NCBI GenBank assembly: GCA_034434015.1
Contig: DAOUAB010000173.1
Span: 1-17,407 of the forward strand
Length of the DNA stretch: 17,407 nt
Source: SpSt-583 sp034434015
Lineage (GTDB): Bacteria > Chloroflexota > Anaerolineae > Anaerolineales > UBA6663
Direction: 5' to 3'
Below, one piece after another: positions 1 to 7,040 of this stretch. How positions within the stretch are numbered: the stretch's first letter is position 1; each line of letters starts with the position of its first letter. The notes below the pieces were generated by a model, which did no database searches, was not told the origin of the DNA, and was given only the letters and a program-made list of their open reading frames with translations. Position numbers and translations under genes: made by a program.

Positions 1-717
1 ACCCCGGCGCCGCCGACGCCCACCGTCGTGATCCCGGCCACCGCGACCTCGGCCGCGCCCACGGCCACGCCGGAACCGACCACCACCGAGACCGCCACGC
101 CGGACATCGCCGCCACGCCGGACCCCAACCTGGGCGTCGGCGCCACGCTGTATGAGGACCGCTTCGACGGCGCGCGCTGGGGCTGGACGTTCCAGGACGA
201 CGTCGTCAAGTTCGGCATCGAGAACGCCCAGCTGAACGCCGTGATGACGCGCTCGGACGCCGGCTGGCGCATCTCCATGGGCCCGGAGGTGATCGCCGGC
301 GACCAGCAAATCCAGCTCACCGTGCGCGCCAACCTGTGCTACGAACGCGATGAGTACGGGCTGTTGTTCCGCAACACCACCTCCAGCGGCGACGCGCCCC
401 GCTTCAACGGCTACGTCTTCAAGCTCAACTGCGCCGGGCAGGCGCGCGTGGAGCTCTTCCGCGACAGCCAGCCCAGCGTGCTGCTGGATTGGACCGCCTC
501 GCCCGCCATCCAGGCCGGCGCGCCGGCCGAGAACACACTCCTGGTCTGGGCGGCCCGGGACCAGTTCCATTTCTACGTCAACGGCAAGCACCTCGGCTCG
601 CTCACGGACAGCGCCTTCGCCGAGGGCGACTTCGGCGTGTACCTGCGCGACCGCACCAATGGCGGCGTCTCGGTCAGCTTCACGGCGCTGACTGTTAAGG
701 AAGTAAAGCTGCCGTAA
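1..717 (+). CDS. Thr/Pro-stalk protein with concanavalin-like domain (5' partial)
   Basis: The reading frame is open to the left edge, so the true start lies outside the window; 238 residues are visible. The first 45 or so visible residues are a low-complexity Thr/Pro/Ala linker (repeats such as TATPEPTTTETATPD), typical of a cell-surface stalk following a signal peptide or a membrane anchor. The rest (about residues 48-236) has alternating beta strands with the pattern LYEDRFDG, a Trp-rich strand (WGWTF), YGLLFRN and GYVFKLN, and ends with HFYVNGKHLGSL. This resembles the LamG / DUF1080-like concanavalin A fold, which binds or cleaves glycans or acts as a passive adhesion module. No catalytic residues can be assigned. 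I infer extracellular location. The function is unknown. A weak terminator follows the TAA stop. Confidence 0.8.
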   Translation, partial: TPAPPTPTVVIPATATSAAPTATPEPTTTETATPDIAATPDPNLGVGATLYEDRFDGARWGWTFQDDVVKFGIENAQLNAVMTRSDAGWRISMGPEVIAGDQQIQLTVRANLCYERDEYGLLFRNTTSSGDAPRFNGYVFKLNCAGQARVELFRDSQPSVLLDWTASPAIQAGAPAENTLLVWAARDQFHFYVNGKHLGSLTDSAFAEGDFGVYLRDRTNGGVSVSFTALTVKEVKLP

Positions 718-721
718 TCCA

Positions 722-742
722 GGGGGCGCCTTCGCCTTTTTT
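722..742 (+). terminator. Weak intrinsic terminator after the partial surface-protein gene
   Basis: Five bases after the TAA stop, GGCG (725-728) can pair with CGCC (733-736) across the loop CCTT, with two extra G-T pairs possible outward. Six T residues follow directly (737-742). The stem is short (4 strong pairs), so efficiency is uncertain, but the position and the T-tract fit. Confidence 0.45.
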
Positions 743-743
743 G

Positions 744-772
744 GCCGCCGTCGGCTTCGCGCCGACGGCGGT
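744..772. repeat. Perfect 11-bp inverted repeat (hairpin)
   Basis: CCGCCGTCGGC (745-755) pairs perfectly with GCCGACGGCGG (761-771) across a 5-base loop TTCGC; a G-T pair (744/772) can extend it. It lies directly behind the T-tract of the weak terminator. No T-tract follows it, so it looks more like a REP-type palindrome than a second terminator. Confidence 0.7.
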
Positions 773-790
773 TCAGAACCGCCCGCCGTC

Positions 791-847
791 CCCCTATCCC
801 CAGCCCTTCCCCCGGCGCCGGGAGAGAAGGGCCGGGGATAAGCGGGG
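791..847. repeat. Nested palindromic intergenic repeat
   Basis: TATCCCCAGCCCTTC (795-809) pairs with GAAGGGCCGGGGATA (826-840) with one mismatch. Inside it sits the perfect 12-base palindrome CCCGGCGCCGGG (811-822), and outside it CCCC (791-794) faces GGGG (844-847). This is similar in style to the C-rich/G-rich palindromes that recur between genes in many high-GC uncultured bacteria. It has no visible open reading frame or terminator T-tract. Confidence 0.65.
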
Positions 848-899
848 TCGAATTCGCCAGCCGTATCCAGCGGGAAATAGACCCGTCCCCGCCCGGCCT

Positions 900-929
900 T
901 TGCGCCCCGGGCGTCTTTTGTGGTTAAAT
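900..929 (+). promoter_or_regulatory. Candidate promoter for the methyltransferase gene
   Basis: A -10-like TTAAAT (924-929) carries an extended -10 TGG just upstream (921-923). A TTGCGC box (900-905) sits 18 bases further up. The predicted start of transcription is near 936, which gives a leader of about 38 bases to the ATG at 974. The match is by eye to the sigma-70-type consensus only. Confidence 0.4.
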
Positions 930-973
930 CAGGGACGCCTGACCGGAATCCACTTCAGGCGCACCAGGACCCC

Positions 974-1801
974 ATGGCACCCGACGTCAAACCTTTTCGC
1001 AACCGTCTCAACAACCTCGACCCCAAGACCTGGCTCAAGTTCCAGAAGTCCTGGTTCGTCCACAACCCGCCGCCGCGCCGCAAAGATGTGCTCACCCACC
1101 CGGCCAAGTTCCCGGAGACCCTGGCGCAGGAGTTCATCGAGTTCTTCACCAAGAAGGGCGGCACCGTGCTGGACCCGATGATGGGCACCGGCTCGGCGCT
1201 GGTGGCCGCGCTGCGGGCCGGGCGCCACGCCGTCGGCATCGAGCTCAACCCCAAGTACTTCAAGATCGCGCGCCAGATCCTGGCCGACGAGCAGGCGGCG
1301 CTCGGCCGGCCGGCGCGGAAACTGACGCTGACCCTGTTCAATTGCGACGCCGCGCGCGCCGCCCAACTCACCCTGCCGCCCATCGACTATGTGCTGACCT
1401 CGCCGCCCTACTGGGATATGCTGCACGCGCGCGGGGCCGAGACCCAGAAGAAGCGCCGCGGCACCCCCGGCCTGGATGTGGTCTACTCGGACGATCCGCG
1501 CGACCTGGGCAACATCCGCGACTATGACGAGTTCGTCGAACGGCTGGCGCAAATCTACGAGGCCCTCCACCCGCACCTCAAACCCCGGGCCTACCTCACC
1601 ATCATCGTCAAGAACGTCAAGAAGGGCGGACGCATCTACCCGCTGGCCTGGGACCTGGCCCGGCGCCTGAGCCGCACTTACGCCCTCAAGGACGAGCGCA
1701 TCTGGATGCAGGACAACCAGCGCCTGGCGCCCTACGGCCTCGGCAACGCCTGGGTGAGCAACACCTTTCATCATTACTGCCTGCAGTTCCGCAATGAATG
1801 A
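974..1801 (+). CDS. SPPY-type DNA methyltransferase (likely N4-cytosine)
   Basis: 275 residues from the ATG at 974; an AGGA at 966-969 supports this start over the upstream GTG at 920. It transfers a methyl group from S-adenosylmethionine to a DNA base. Motif X-like HPAKFPETL (about 42-50) is followed by motif I DPMMGTGS (67-74), an acidic motif II region GIELNP (88-93), and the catalytic motif IV TSPPYW (142-147). SPPY is the form usual for N4-cytosine (sometimes N6-adenine) enzymes of the N6_N4_Mtase family. The order X-I-IV with only about 70 residues between I and IV leaves no large target-recognition domain there; recognition probably lies in the charged segment after motif IV (GAETQKKRRG) or the C-terminus. 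The next gene, 34 bases downstream, has a nuclease signature, so I infer a restriction-modification pair. An orphan methylase is the alternative. Confidence 0.85.
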   Translation: MAPDVKPFRNRLNNLDPKTWLKFQKSWFVHNPPPRRKDVLTHPAKFPETLAQEFIEFFTKKGGTVLDPMMGTGSALVAALRAGRHAVGIELNPKYFKIARQILADEQAALGRPARKLTLTLFNCDAARAAQLTLPPIDYVLTSPPYWDMLHARGAETQKKRRGTPGLDVVYSDDPRDLGNIRDYDEFVERLAQIYEALHPHLKPRAYLTIIVKNVKKGGRIYPLAWDLARRLSRTYALKDERIWMQDNQRLAPYGLGNAWVSNTFHHYCLQFRNE

Positions 1802-1802
1802 C

Positions 1803-1846
1803 GCTCACCGCTGAAGGCTGACCGCTGAAGGCTCAATGCTCACCGC
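1803..1846. repeat. Tandem 14-bp repeat between methyltransferase and nuclease genes
   Basis: ACCGCTGAAGGCT occurs at 1807-1819 and again at 1821-1833, a 14-base period. GCTCACCGC occurs at 1803-1811 and 1838-1846. The second copy overlaps the ATG (1836-1838) of the downstream gene, so the repeat fills the whole gap and supplies part of the first codons. No Shine-Dalgarno sequence is visible in it. Confidence 0.7.
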
Positions 1847-2828
1847 CCTCGATCTCCTCCGCCTGCCGTACGACGACTCCCTCACCCGGGCCGGCGTGGA
1901 GTATGCCAAGAAATCCCTGCACTACACCTACAACCGCATGCACCTGGAGCCGGGGCCGCGCCTGCGCAAGATCGTGGCCGGCGTGGCCGTGGAGCTCGCC
2001 CTGCGCCGCTGGCTGGACGCCAACCAGGTGCCGTACGACCTGCTCGGCGCCACGGCCTTCACCGAGCGGGATAAGTACGACCTGCGCCTGGGCGGGCGGC
2101 GCGTGGACCTGAAAAGCTTCTTCATCACCGACCGCGACGACATCACGGCGCTGCGCCACGACCCCGGCTGGCTGCTGGACGCCGCCGCCCTGGTGCCCGA
2201 AGACCAGTTCAACAGCCACAAGCTTGAGGACGGCGACGTGTACGTCTTCGGCTTCCTGGCCGGCCTGGAGGCGCGCCAGCAGGCCGACACGCGCCGCGTG
2301 CTGGACGCCGGACAGCCCGTGGAACTCGTCGCCACGTTCGTGGACGACGACTGGCTCGGCCGCGCCCAGTGGCGCTCGCTCGGGACACTGACCCTGCATA
2401 ACGACGGCCCGTTGCCGCTCGAGCTCGAAGTCGGCGGGCAGGGGCGCGACCGCGAGGCCATCGTCGAGCCGCTGGTGGTGCCGGCCGAGGCGCGCGCCGC
2501 CGTGGCCGCCCGCCTGTACGCGCTGCTCTACCTGCGCGCCTTCCAACCGCCGCCGGCCGGGGTCGACGTGCGCAGCTCGGCCCTCCACCGCACACACTCG
2601 GTGCTGCCCAGCGACTGGCACAATATCTGGGTCTACGGCATGGACGTCTTCATCGCCGGCTGGCTGACGAAAGGCGAGTTCCGCGAGCGCAGCCGCCGCC
2701 TGCCGGCCGGGTCGCGCGTCAAGCAATACCCGCGCACGCAGACCGTGAACCGCAGCCTCCCCATCCGCGACCTGCGCCCTATCACCGAGCTGGCGAGGCG
2801 GATTAAGGATTTCGCCAGTCGGACATAA
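1836..2828 (+). CDS. Putative PD-(D/E)XK restriction endonuclease partner of the methyltransferase
   Basis: 330 residues; I do not recognise a named family. The N-terminal third has a pattern typical of the PD-(D/E)XK nuclease fold: a helix with E53 (GVAVELALRRWL), a strand with D82 (KYDLRLGG), then D91-L-K93 on the next strand (RRVDLKSFF). D82 and D-x-K (91/93) would bind metal and activate water. The central and C-terminal parts (about 110-330) match nothing I know and could recognise DNA. The ATG at 1836 is the only usable start, because an in-frame stop lies at 1812. It has no visible ribosome binding site, which suggests coupling to the methyltransferase stop 34 bases upstream and low expression, as often seen for restriction enzymes. 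The assignment rests on the motif plus the neighbour, so it is an inference. A repair nuclease or a protein of unknown role remains possible. Confidence 0.6.
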   Translation: MLTALDLLRLPYDDSLTRAGVEYAKKSLHYTYNRMHLEPGPRLRKIVAGVAVELALRRWLDANQVPYDLLGATAFTERDKYDLRLGGRRVDLKSFFITDRDDITALRHDPGWLLDAAALVPEDQFNSHKLEDGDVYVFGFLAGLEARQQADTRRVLDAGQPVELVATFVDDDWLGRAQWRSLGTLTLHNDGPLPLELEVGGQGRDREAIVEPLVVPAEARAAVAARLYALLYLRAFQPPPAGVDVRSSALHRTHSVLPSDWHNIWVYGMDVFIAGWLTKGEFRERSRRLPAGSRVKQYPRTQTVNRSLPIRDLRPITELARRIKDFASRT

Positions 2829-2862
2829 TTTCACAGCCTGTTCTGCGAAAAACAGTCTTGTT

Positions 2863-2871
2863 TGATACAAT
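2863..2871 (+). promoter_or_regulatory. Extended -10 promoter for the men operon
   Basis: TGA followed by TACAAT (2866-2871) matches an extended -10 element (TGnTATAAT, one mismatch) in a short AT-rich island between the nuclease stop and menF. A -35 match is poor (TTCTGC at 2841-2846, 19-base spacing), which an extended -10 would tolerate. The predicted transcription start is near 2878, about 46 bases before the menF start chosen here. Confidence 0.5.
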
Positions 2872-2923
2872 TTTCACGGATGGCCCATGATGGTGTCGTG
2901 GGCGCCGCTTGTTGAGAGGCCTT

Positions 2924-4336
2924 GTGGACGTTCCCATTGATCGAACCGTAGCCCCCGCGCTCGAACCTGCGCTGCGAGAGGGGATTCGGCACGCTCAGCG
3001 CCTGGGCCGGCCCATCGTCGTCAGCGTGGTCGAACCGATCCTGACCTTTGATGCCATCGAACTGTTCGAGCGCGGCGGGACCGCCGTCTCCGACCGGTTC
3101 CTGTGGGCGCGGCCGAGCGAGGACTTCGCCCTGGTCGGGCTGGGCGCCGCCGCCGTCGTCGAGATCCAGACCGGGTCGGACCTGCGCTTTCGCCAGGCGG
3201 CGGAGGCCTGGCAGGCCCTGCTGGCCGATCGGGTTTACGCAGGCCCACGCGGGCTCTCCGGTGTGGGCCCGCTGCTGCTGGGCGGGTTCGCCTTCGACGG
3301 CGAGCGGCCGGCCACGGCTCTGTGGGCGGGTTTCCCGGCCGGCCGGCTGGTGTTGCCGCACCTGACCTTCACGCGCCACCAGGAACGCGCCTGGCTCACC
3401 CAGACCGTCCGGCTCGACCCGGATGACGACGCGGCCGAGGCCGCCGACGAGCTCATCGCTTTGCGGGACCGGGTGCTGGCCGCCGCCGAGGCCCCCGTCC
3501 CGGGCCAGCCGGTGACGCCGACGACCCTGAACGAGATGCGCTCCGCCTCGGATTGGCAGGCCGACGTGGCCAAGGCCGCCCGCGCGGTGGCCGCCGGCGA
3601 CATGAAGAAGGTGGTGCTGGCGCGCGCGGCCCAGCTGGAAGCGGACACGCCCTTCCTGGCCGGGCGGGCGCTGCGCTACCTGAGCGCCAATTATCACGGC
3701 TGCTATGTCTTCGCCGTGGCCCGCGACGAGCGCTGTTTCCTGGGCGCCACGCCCGAACAGCTCCTCCGCCTGAGCCGCGGCGAGGTGCGCACGATGAGCC
3801 TGGCCGGCTCCATCCGGCGCGGCCGGACGCCCGAGGAGGACCAGCAGCTCGGCCAGGCCCTGCAGGACAGCGCCAAGGACCGCAACGAGCACGCGGTGGT
3901 GGTGCAGTCCATGGTGGAGGCGCTCTACGCCATCTGCCCCAGCCTGAACGTCGGTCCCACCGGCCTGCTCAAGCTGGGCAACATTCAACATCTGTGCACG
4001 CCCATCACCGGGCCGGTGGCCGAAGGCCACACCCTGCTCGACCTCGTCGAGCGCCTGCACCCGACGCCGGCCGTGGGCGGCCGGCCGCGCGACGTGGCCC
4101 TGCAGTGGATCCGCCAGCACGAGCACCTGGACCGCGGCTGGTACGCCGGCCCGGTGGGCTGGGTGGACGCGCGCGGCGAGGGCGAGTTTGCCGTGGCGCT
4201 GCGTTCGGCCCTGCTGGCCGGCGACCGCGCCACCCTGTTCGCCGGCTGCGGCATCATGGCCGACTCCGATCCCGAACGCGAGTACGTCGAATCCAGCCTC
4301 AAGCTCAAGCCCATGCTGGCCGCGCTGACCCAGTGA
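2924..4336 (+). CDS. menF: Isochorismate synthase
   Basis: 470 residues from the GTG at 2924, chosen because GAGAGG (2914-2919) lies four bases upstream; a TTG at 2909 is in frame but would sit before this site. It converts chorismate to isochorismate, the first step of menaquinone synthesis, in the cytoplasm with Mg2+. The C-terminal chorismate-binding domain carries KVVLAR (229-234, the lysine that activates water), FLGATPEQLL, SLAGSIRRG, KDRNEH, HLCTPITG, LHPTPAVGG, RGWYAGPVGWVD and GCGIMADSDPEREYVES, all in the family order. Length fits MenF/EntC-type enzymes. The position ahead of menD rules for MenF rather than a siderophore or salicylate role. It opens the men operon. Confidence 0.95.
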   Translation: MDVPIDRTVAPALEPALREGIRHAQRLGRPIVVSVVEPILTFDAIELFERGGTAVSDRFLWARPSEDFALVGLGAAAVVEIQTGSDLRFRQAAEAWQALLADRVYAGPRGLSGVGPLLLGGFAFDGERPATALWAGFPAGRLVLPHLTFTRHQERAWLTQTVRLDPDDDAAEAADELIALRDRVLAAAEAPVPGQPVTPTTLNEMRSASDWQADVAKAARAVAAGDMKKVVLARAAQLEADTPFLAGRALRYLSANYHGCYVFAVARDERCFLGATPEQLLRLSRGEVRTMSLAGSIRRGRTPEEDQQLGQALQDSAKDRNEHAVVVQSMVEALYAICPSLNVGPTGLLKLGNIQHLCTPITGPVAEGHTLLDLVERLHPTPAVGGRPRDVALQWIRQHEHLDRGWYAGPVGWVDARGEGEFAVALRSALLAGDRATLFAGCGIMADSDPEREYVESSLKLKPMLAALTQ

Positions 4337-4337
4337 C

Positions 4338-4399
4338 GACGAACGACGAAAGACAAAGGACCAACGCAGGCTCTCGTCTTTCGTCTTTCGTCCTTCGTC
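4338..4399. repeat. 24-bp imperfect inverted repeat filling the menF-menD junction
   Basis: The arms 4338-4361 and 4376-4399 are reverse complements at 21 of 24 positions, separated by a 14-base loop (4362-4375). The right arm is built of repeated GTCTTTC / GTCCTTC words. The element begins two bases after the menF stop and ends three bases before the menD ATG, so it occupies the whole gap and leaves no recognisable Shine-Dalgarno sequence for menD. In composition (A-rich left arm, T-rich right arm) it differs from the surrounding genes. Confidence 0.8.
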
Positions 4400-4402
4400 C
4401 CG

Positions 4403-6205
4403 ATGACCCCTGCCCAGGCCCTCTACCTCTACGTCAACGCTTTCGTGGATGAGCTGGTCCACGCCGGCCTGACAGATGTCTGCCTGGCCCCGGGCTCGCG
4501 CTCCGCGCCGCTGGCCTACCGCCTGGCCGATCATCCCGGCCTCAAGCTCTGGACGCACCTGGACGAGCGCTCGGCCGCCTTCTTCGCCCTGGGCCTGGCC
4601 CGGGTCCAGCGCCGGCCGGTGGCGCTGGTCTGCACCTCCGGCACCGCCGCCGCGAACTTCCTGCCCGCGGTCGTGGAGGCGCACCTGGCGCGCGTGCCCC
4701 TGCTCGTGCTGACCGCCGATCGGCCGCCGGAACTGCGCGACACTGGCGCCCCGCAGACCATCGACCAGGTGCGCCTGTATGGCGGCTTCGCCAAATGGTT
4801 CGTGGACATGCTGCTGCCCGAGGCCGCGCCGGACGCCCTGCGCTACGCGCGGACCATCGCCGGGCGCGCGGTGGCCGCCGCCCGGGAAGCCCCGGCCGGC
4901 GTGGTCCACCTCAACTTCCCTTTTCGCGAGCCCCTCATCCCCGCGCCGCCCGACGCGCCGGCGGCGGATATGGCCCGCCCCGGCGGCCGGCCTTACGTCT
5001 CCGTCGCCCCGGGCGTGCGCGCGCCGGAGCCGGGCGCCGTGGCGGCCCTGGCCGCGGAACTGGCGCGGACGGAGCGCGGCCTGATCCTCGCCGGGCCGCA
5101 GACCGATCCAGCGTTCCCCGCCGCCGTGACCCGGCTGGCCGCCGCGCTGGGCTATCCTGTGCTGGCCGACCCGCTCTCGCAGACACGCTGTGGGCCGCAT
5201 ATCAGCGGCCCGCCTGACCGGCGCACGATCATCGACGCGTACGACGCGTTCCTGCGCCATGCGCCGACCGTCGAGGCGCTCGCCCCCCAAGTCGTTCTGC
5301 GCTTCGGGGCCATGCCCACCTCCAAGCCGGTCCTGCAATACTTGCAGCGCTACGCGGACACCGGTCAGGTCTTGATCGACGCCGGCGGGGCCTGGCAGGA
5401 TGCGCCGCGCCTGGCGGCCCGGGTCATCCAGGCCGACCCCGTTTTGACCTGTGACGCGCTCACAGCCTCTCTGCCCGGCGTCGCCCGTGTGCCCCCTCTC
5501 CCTGGGGGAGGGAGTCGAGGGGAGGGAGACGATGGTCCCTGGCTCGCCCGCTGGCAGGCCGTGGACGCCTGCGCGCGTGAGGCGATCGCCCGGCAGGTCG
5601 CGGCTTTCGCCGAGCCATTCGAAGGCCGCGTCTTCGCCGAGCTGGCCGAGTGTCTGCCCGACGGCGCGACGGTCTTCGCCAGCAGCAGCATGCCGGTGCG
5701 CGACCTGGACACCTTCTTCCCCGCCTCTGCCCGGCGCCGGCTGTTCCTGGCCAACCGCGGCGCGAACGGCATCGACGGCGTGGTCTCCAGCGCGCTCGGC
5801 GCAGCGGCGGCGGGCGCGGGGCCGCTGGCGCTCGTCATCGGCGATCTGGCGCTGTATCATGATCTCAACGGCCTGCTGGCCGCGAAGCGGCATGGCCTGA
5901 GCGCCATCATCATCCTGATCCACAACGACGGCGGCGGCATCTTCTCGTTCCTGCCGCAGGCCGCGCACCCGGAGCGCTTCGAGCAGCTCTTCGGCGCGCC
6001 CCACGGCCTGGATTTCCGCCCGGCCGCCGAGATGTATGGCGCCGCTTACCGGCGGCCCGCGGACTGGGCCGACTTCCGGCGCGCCGTGGCCGAGGGCGCG
6101 GCCGGCTCCGGCCTGACGTTGATCGAGGTGCGCACCCGGCGCGACAGCAATGTGACCATGCACCGCGAGGTCTGGAAAGCCGTGGCCGCCGCGCTGCCGG
6201 CGTGA
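4403..6205 (+). CDS. menD: SEPHCHC synthase (2-oxoglutarate decarboxylase-type, ThDP-dependent)
   Basis: 600 residues from the ATG at 4403. It joins isochorismate and the ThDP-bound succinic semialdehyde unit from 2-oxoglutarate to give SEPHCHC. Conserved parts: LAPGSRSAPLA (28-38, with R33), DERSAAFFALGLAR (54-67, with E55, the glutamate that activates ThDP; both numbers equal those of the Escherichia coli enzyme), CTSGTAAANFLPAVVEA (78-94), LTADRPPELRDTGAPQTIDQ (103-122), and the C-terminal ThDP/Mg motif starting near 480 (GDLALYHDLNGLL) ending near HNDGGGIFSFLPQ. It is somewhat longer than usual (about 550-580), partly because residues 364-376 are encoded by a G/C-rich palindromic repeat in the linker before the C-terminal domain. 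The stop is nine bases before menH. Confidence 0.95.
   Translation: MTPAQALYLYVNAFVDELVHAGLTDVCLAPGSRSAPLAYRLADHPGLKLWTHLDERSAAFFALGLARVQRRPVALVCTSGTAAANFLPAVVEAHLARVPLLVLTADRPPELRDTGAPQTIDQVRLYGGFAKWFVDMLLPEAAPDALRYARTIAGRAVAAAREAPAGVVHLNFPFREPLIPAPPDAPAADMARPGGRPYVSVAPGVRAPEPGAVAALAAELARTERGLILAGPQTDPAFPAAVTRLAAALGYPVLADPLSQTRCGPHISGPPDRRTIIDAYDAFLRHAPTVEALAPQVVLRFGAMPTSKPVLQYLQRYADTGQVLIDAGGAWQDAPRLAARVIQADPVLTCDALTASLPGVARVPPLPGGGSRGEGDDGPWLARWQAVDACAREAIARQVAAFAEPFEGRVFAELAECLPDGATVFASSSMPVRDLDTFFPASARRRLFLANRGANGIDGVVSSALGAAAAGAGPLALVIGDLALYHDLNGLLAAKRHGLSAIIILIHNDGGGIFSFLPQAAHPERFEQLFGAPHGLDFRPAAEMYGAAYRRPADWADFRRAVAEGAAGSGLTLIEVRTRRDSNVTMHREVWKAVAAALPA
5492..5526. repeat. Palindromic C-rich/G-rich repeat inside menD
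   Basis: A run CCCTCTCCC (5494-5502) faces GGGGGAGGG (5504-5512) with one mismatch, followed by GAGGGGAGGG (5517-5526). Purine/pyrimidine asymmetry this strong occurs nowhere else inside the men genes and closely resembles intergenic palindromes common in uncultured high-GC bacteria. It is in frame and encodes PPLPGGGSRGEGD, a Gly/Pro linker without family conservation. Confidence 0.7.
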
Positions 6206-6214
6206 GGCCCCGAC

Positions 6215-7036
6215 ATGCGGCTGACCGTAAACGGCGTCCGGCTGAACGTGGAAGTGGCCGGCGCGGGCGAACCGCTGCTGCTGCTGCACGGCTTCACGGG
6301 CAGCCTGGAGAACTGGCGCGGGCACGTCGACGCCTGGAGCGCGCGCTTCCAGACCGTGGCCGTCGATCTGCTGGGCCACGGCCTGTCGGACGCTCCGGCC
6401 GACCCGGCCCGCTACGCAATGGAGCCGTGCGTGGCGGACCTGGCCGCCGTGCTGGACCAGCTCGGCCTGGGGCGAGCCGGCGTGCTGGGCTATTCGATGG
6501 GCGGCCGGGTCGCCCTGCACCTGGCGGCGGCCCATCCCGGGCGCGTGGGCGCTCTGATCCTGGAGAGCGCGTCGCCCGGCCTGGCCACGCCCGAGGAGCG
6601 CGCGGCGCGGGTCGTGGCCGACGAGGCGCTGGCCGGGCGTCTGGAGCGCGACGGGCTGGAAGCCTTCGTTGATTATTGGGAGCGCCTGCCGTTGTTCGCC
6701 AGCCAGGCGCGGCTGCCCGAGCCGGCGCGCGCCACCCTGCGCGCTCAACGGCTGAAAAACCGGCCGGCGGGCCTGGCGAACAGCCTGCGCGGCCTGGGTA
6801 CCGGCGCGCAGCCGTCGTTGTGGGAACGCCTGCCCGAAGTTCAGGCGCCGGTTCTGCTGATCGCCGGCGCGCTGGACGAGAAATTCACGGCCATCGCCCG
6901 GCAGATGGCGTCCCGGCTGCCGGCCGCGCAACTGGCCCTCGTGCCCGACGCCGGCCACGCGGTGCACCTCGAACAACCCGAGGCCTTCCGCGCCCTGGTG
7001 ACGCATTTCCTGACGATGACATCCGGGCGGGGATGA
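6215..7036 (+). CDS. menH: SHCHC synthase (2-succinyl-6-hydroxy-2,4-cyclohexadiene-1-carboxylate synthase)
   Basis: 273 residues, an alpha/beta hydrolase fold lyase that removes pyruvate from SEPHCHC to give SHCHC. LLLHGFTGS (22-30) forms the oxyanion hole region, GYSMGG (92-97) is the nucleophile elbow with S94, D221 (GALDEKF) and H248 (DAGHAVHLEQPEAF) complete the catalytic triad. The start follows menD by nine bases, with GAGG (6204-6207) as ribosome binding site overlapping the menD stop. Sequence alone cannot fully separate MenH from other small hydrolases; the position between menD and menB decides. Length (usual 250-270) is normal. Confidence 0.9.
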   Translation: MRLTVNGVRLNVEVAGAGEPLLLLHGFTGSLENWRGHVDAWSARFQTVAVDLLGHGLSDAPADPARYAMEPCVADLAAVLDQLGLGRAGVLGYSMGGRVALHLAAAHPGRVGALILESASPGLATPEERAARVVADEALAGRLERDGLEAFVDYWERLPLFASQARLPEPARATLRAQRLKNRPAGLANSLRGLGTGAQPSLWERLPEVQAPVLLIAGALDEKFTAIARQMASRLPAAQLALVPDAGHAVHLEQPEAFRALVTHFLTMTSGRG

Positions 7037-7040
7037 CATC

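Noticed and set aside
920..973. GTG start at 920 for the methyltransferase
   Set aside because: It lies within the candidate promoter and gives an unconserved-looking extension; the ATG at 974 has an AGGA upstream.
929..1774. A 281-codon minus-strand frame over the methyltransferase gene
   Set aside because: It is antisense to a gene with clear motifs I and IV; composition is that of a shadow frame.
2838..2855. Hairpin CTGTT / AACAG as terminator after the nuclease gene
   Set aside because: Only five pairs with an 8-base loop and no real T-tract (TCTTGTTTG); too weak to call.
2831..7039. A 1402-codon open frame on the minus strand covering menF, menD and menH
   Set aside because: It is antisense to three genes with complete catalytic motifs; its protein is low-complexity (Gly/Arg/Gln/His-rich) and partly made from the palindromic repeat. 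High GC in third positions removes stops from the antisense frame.
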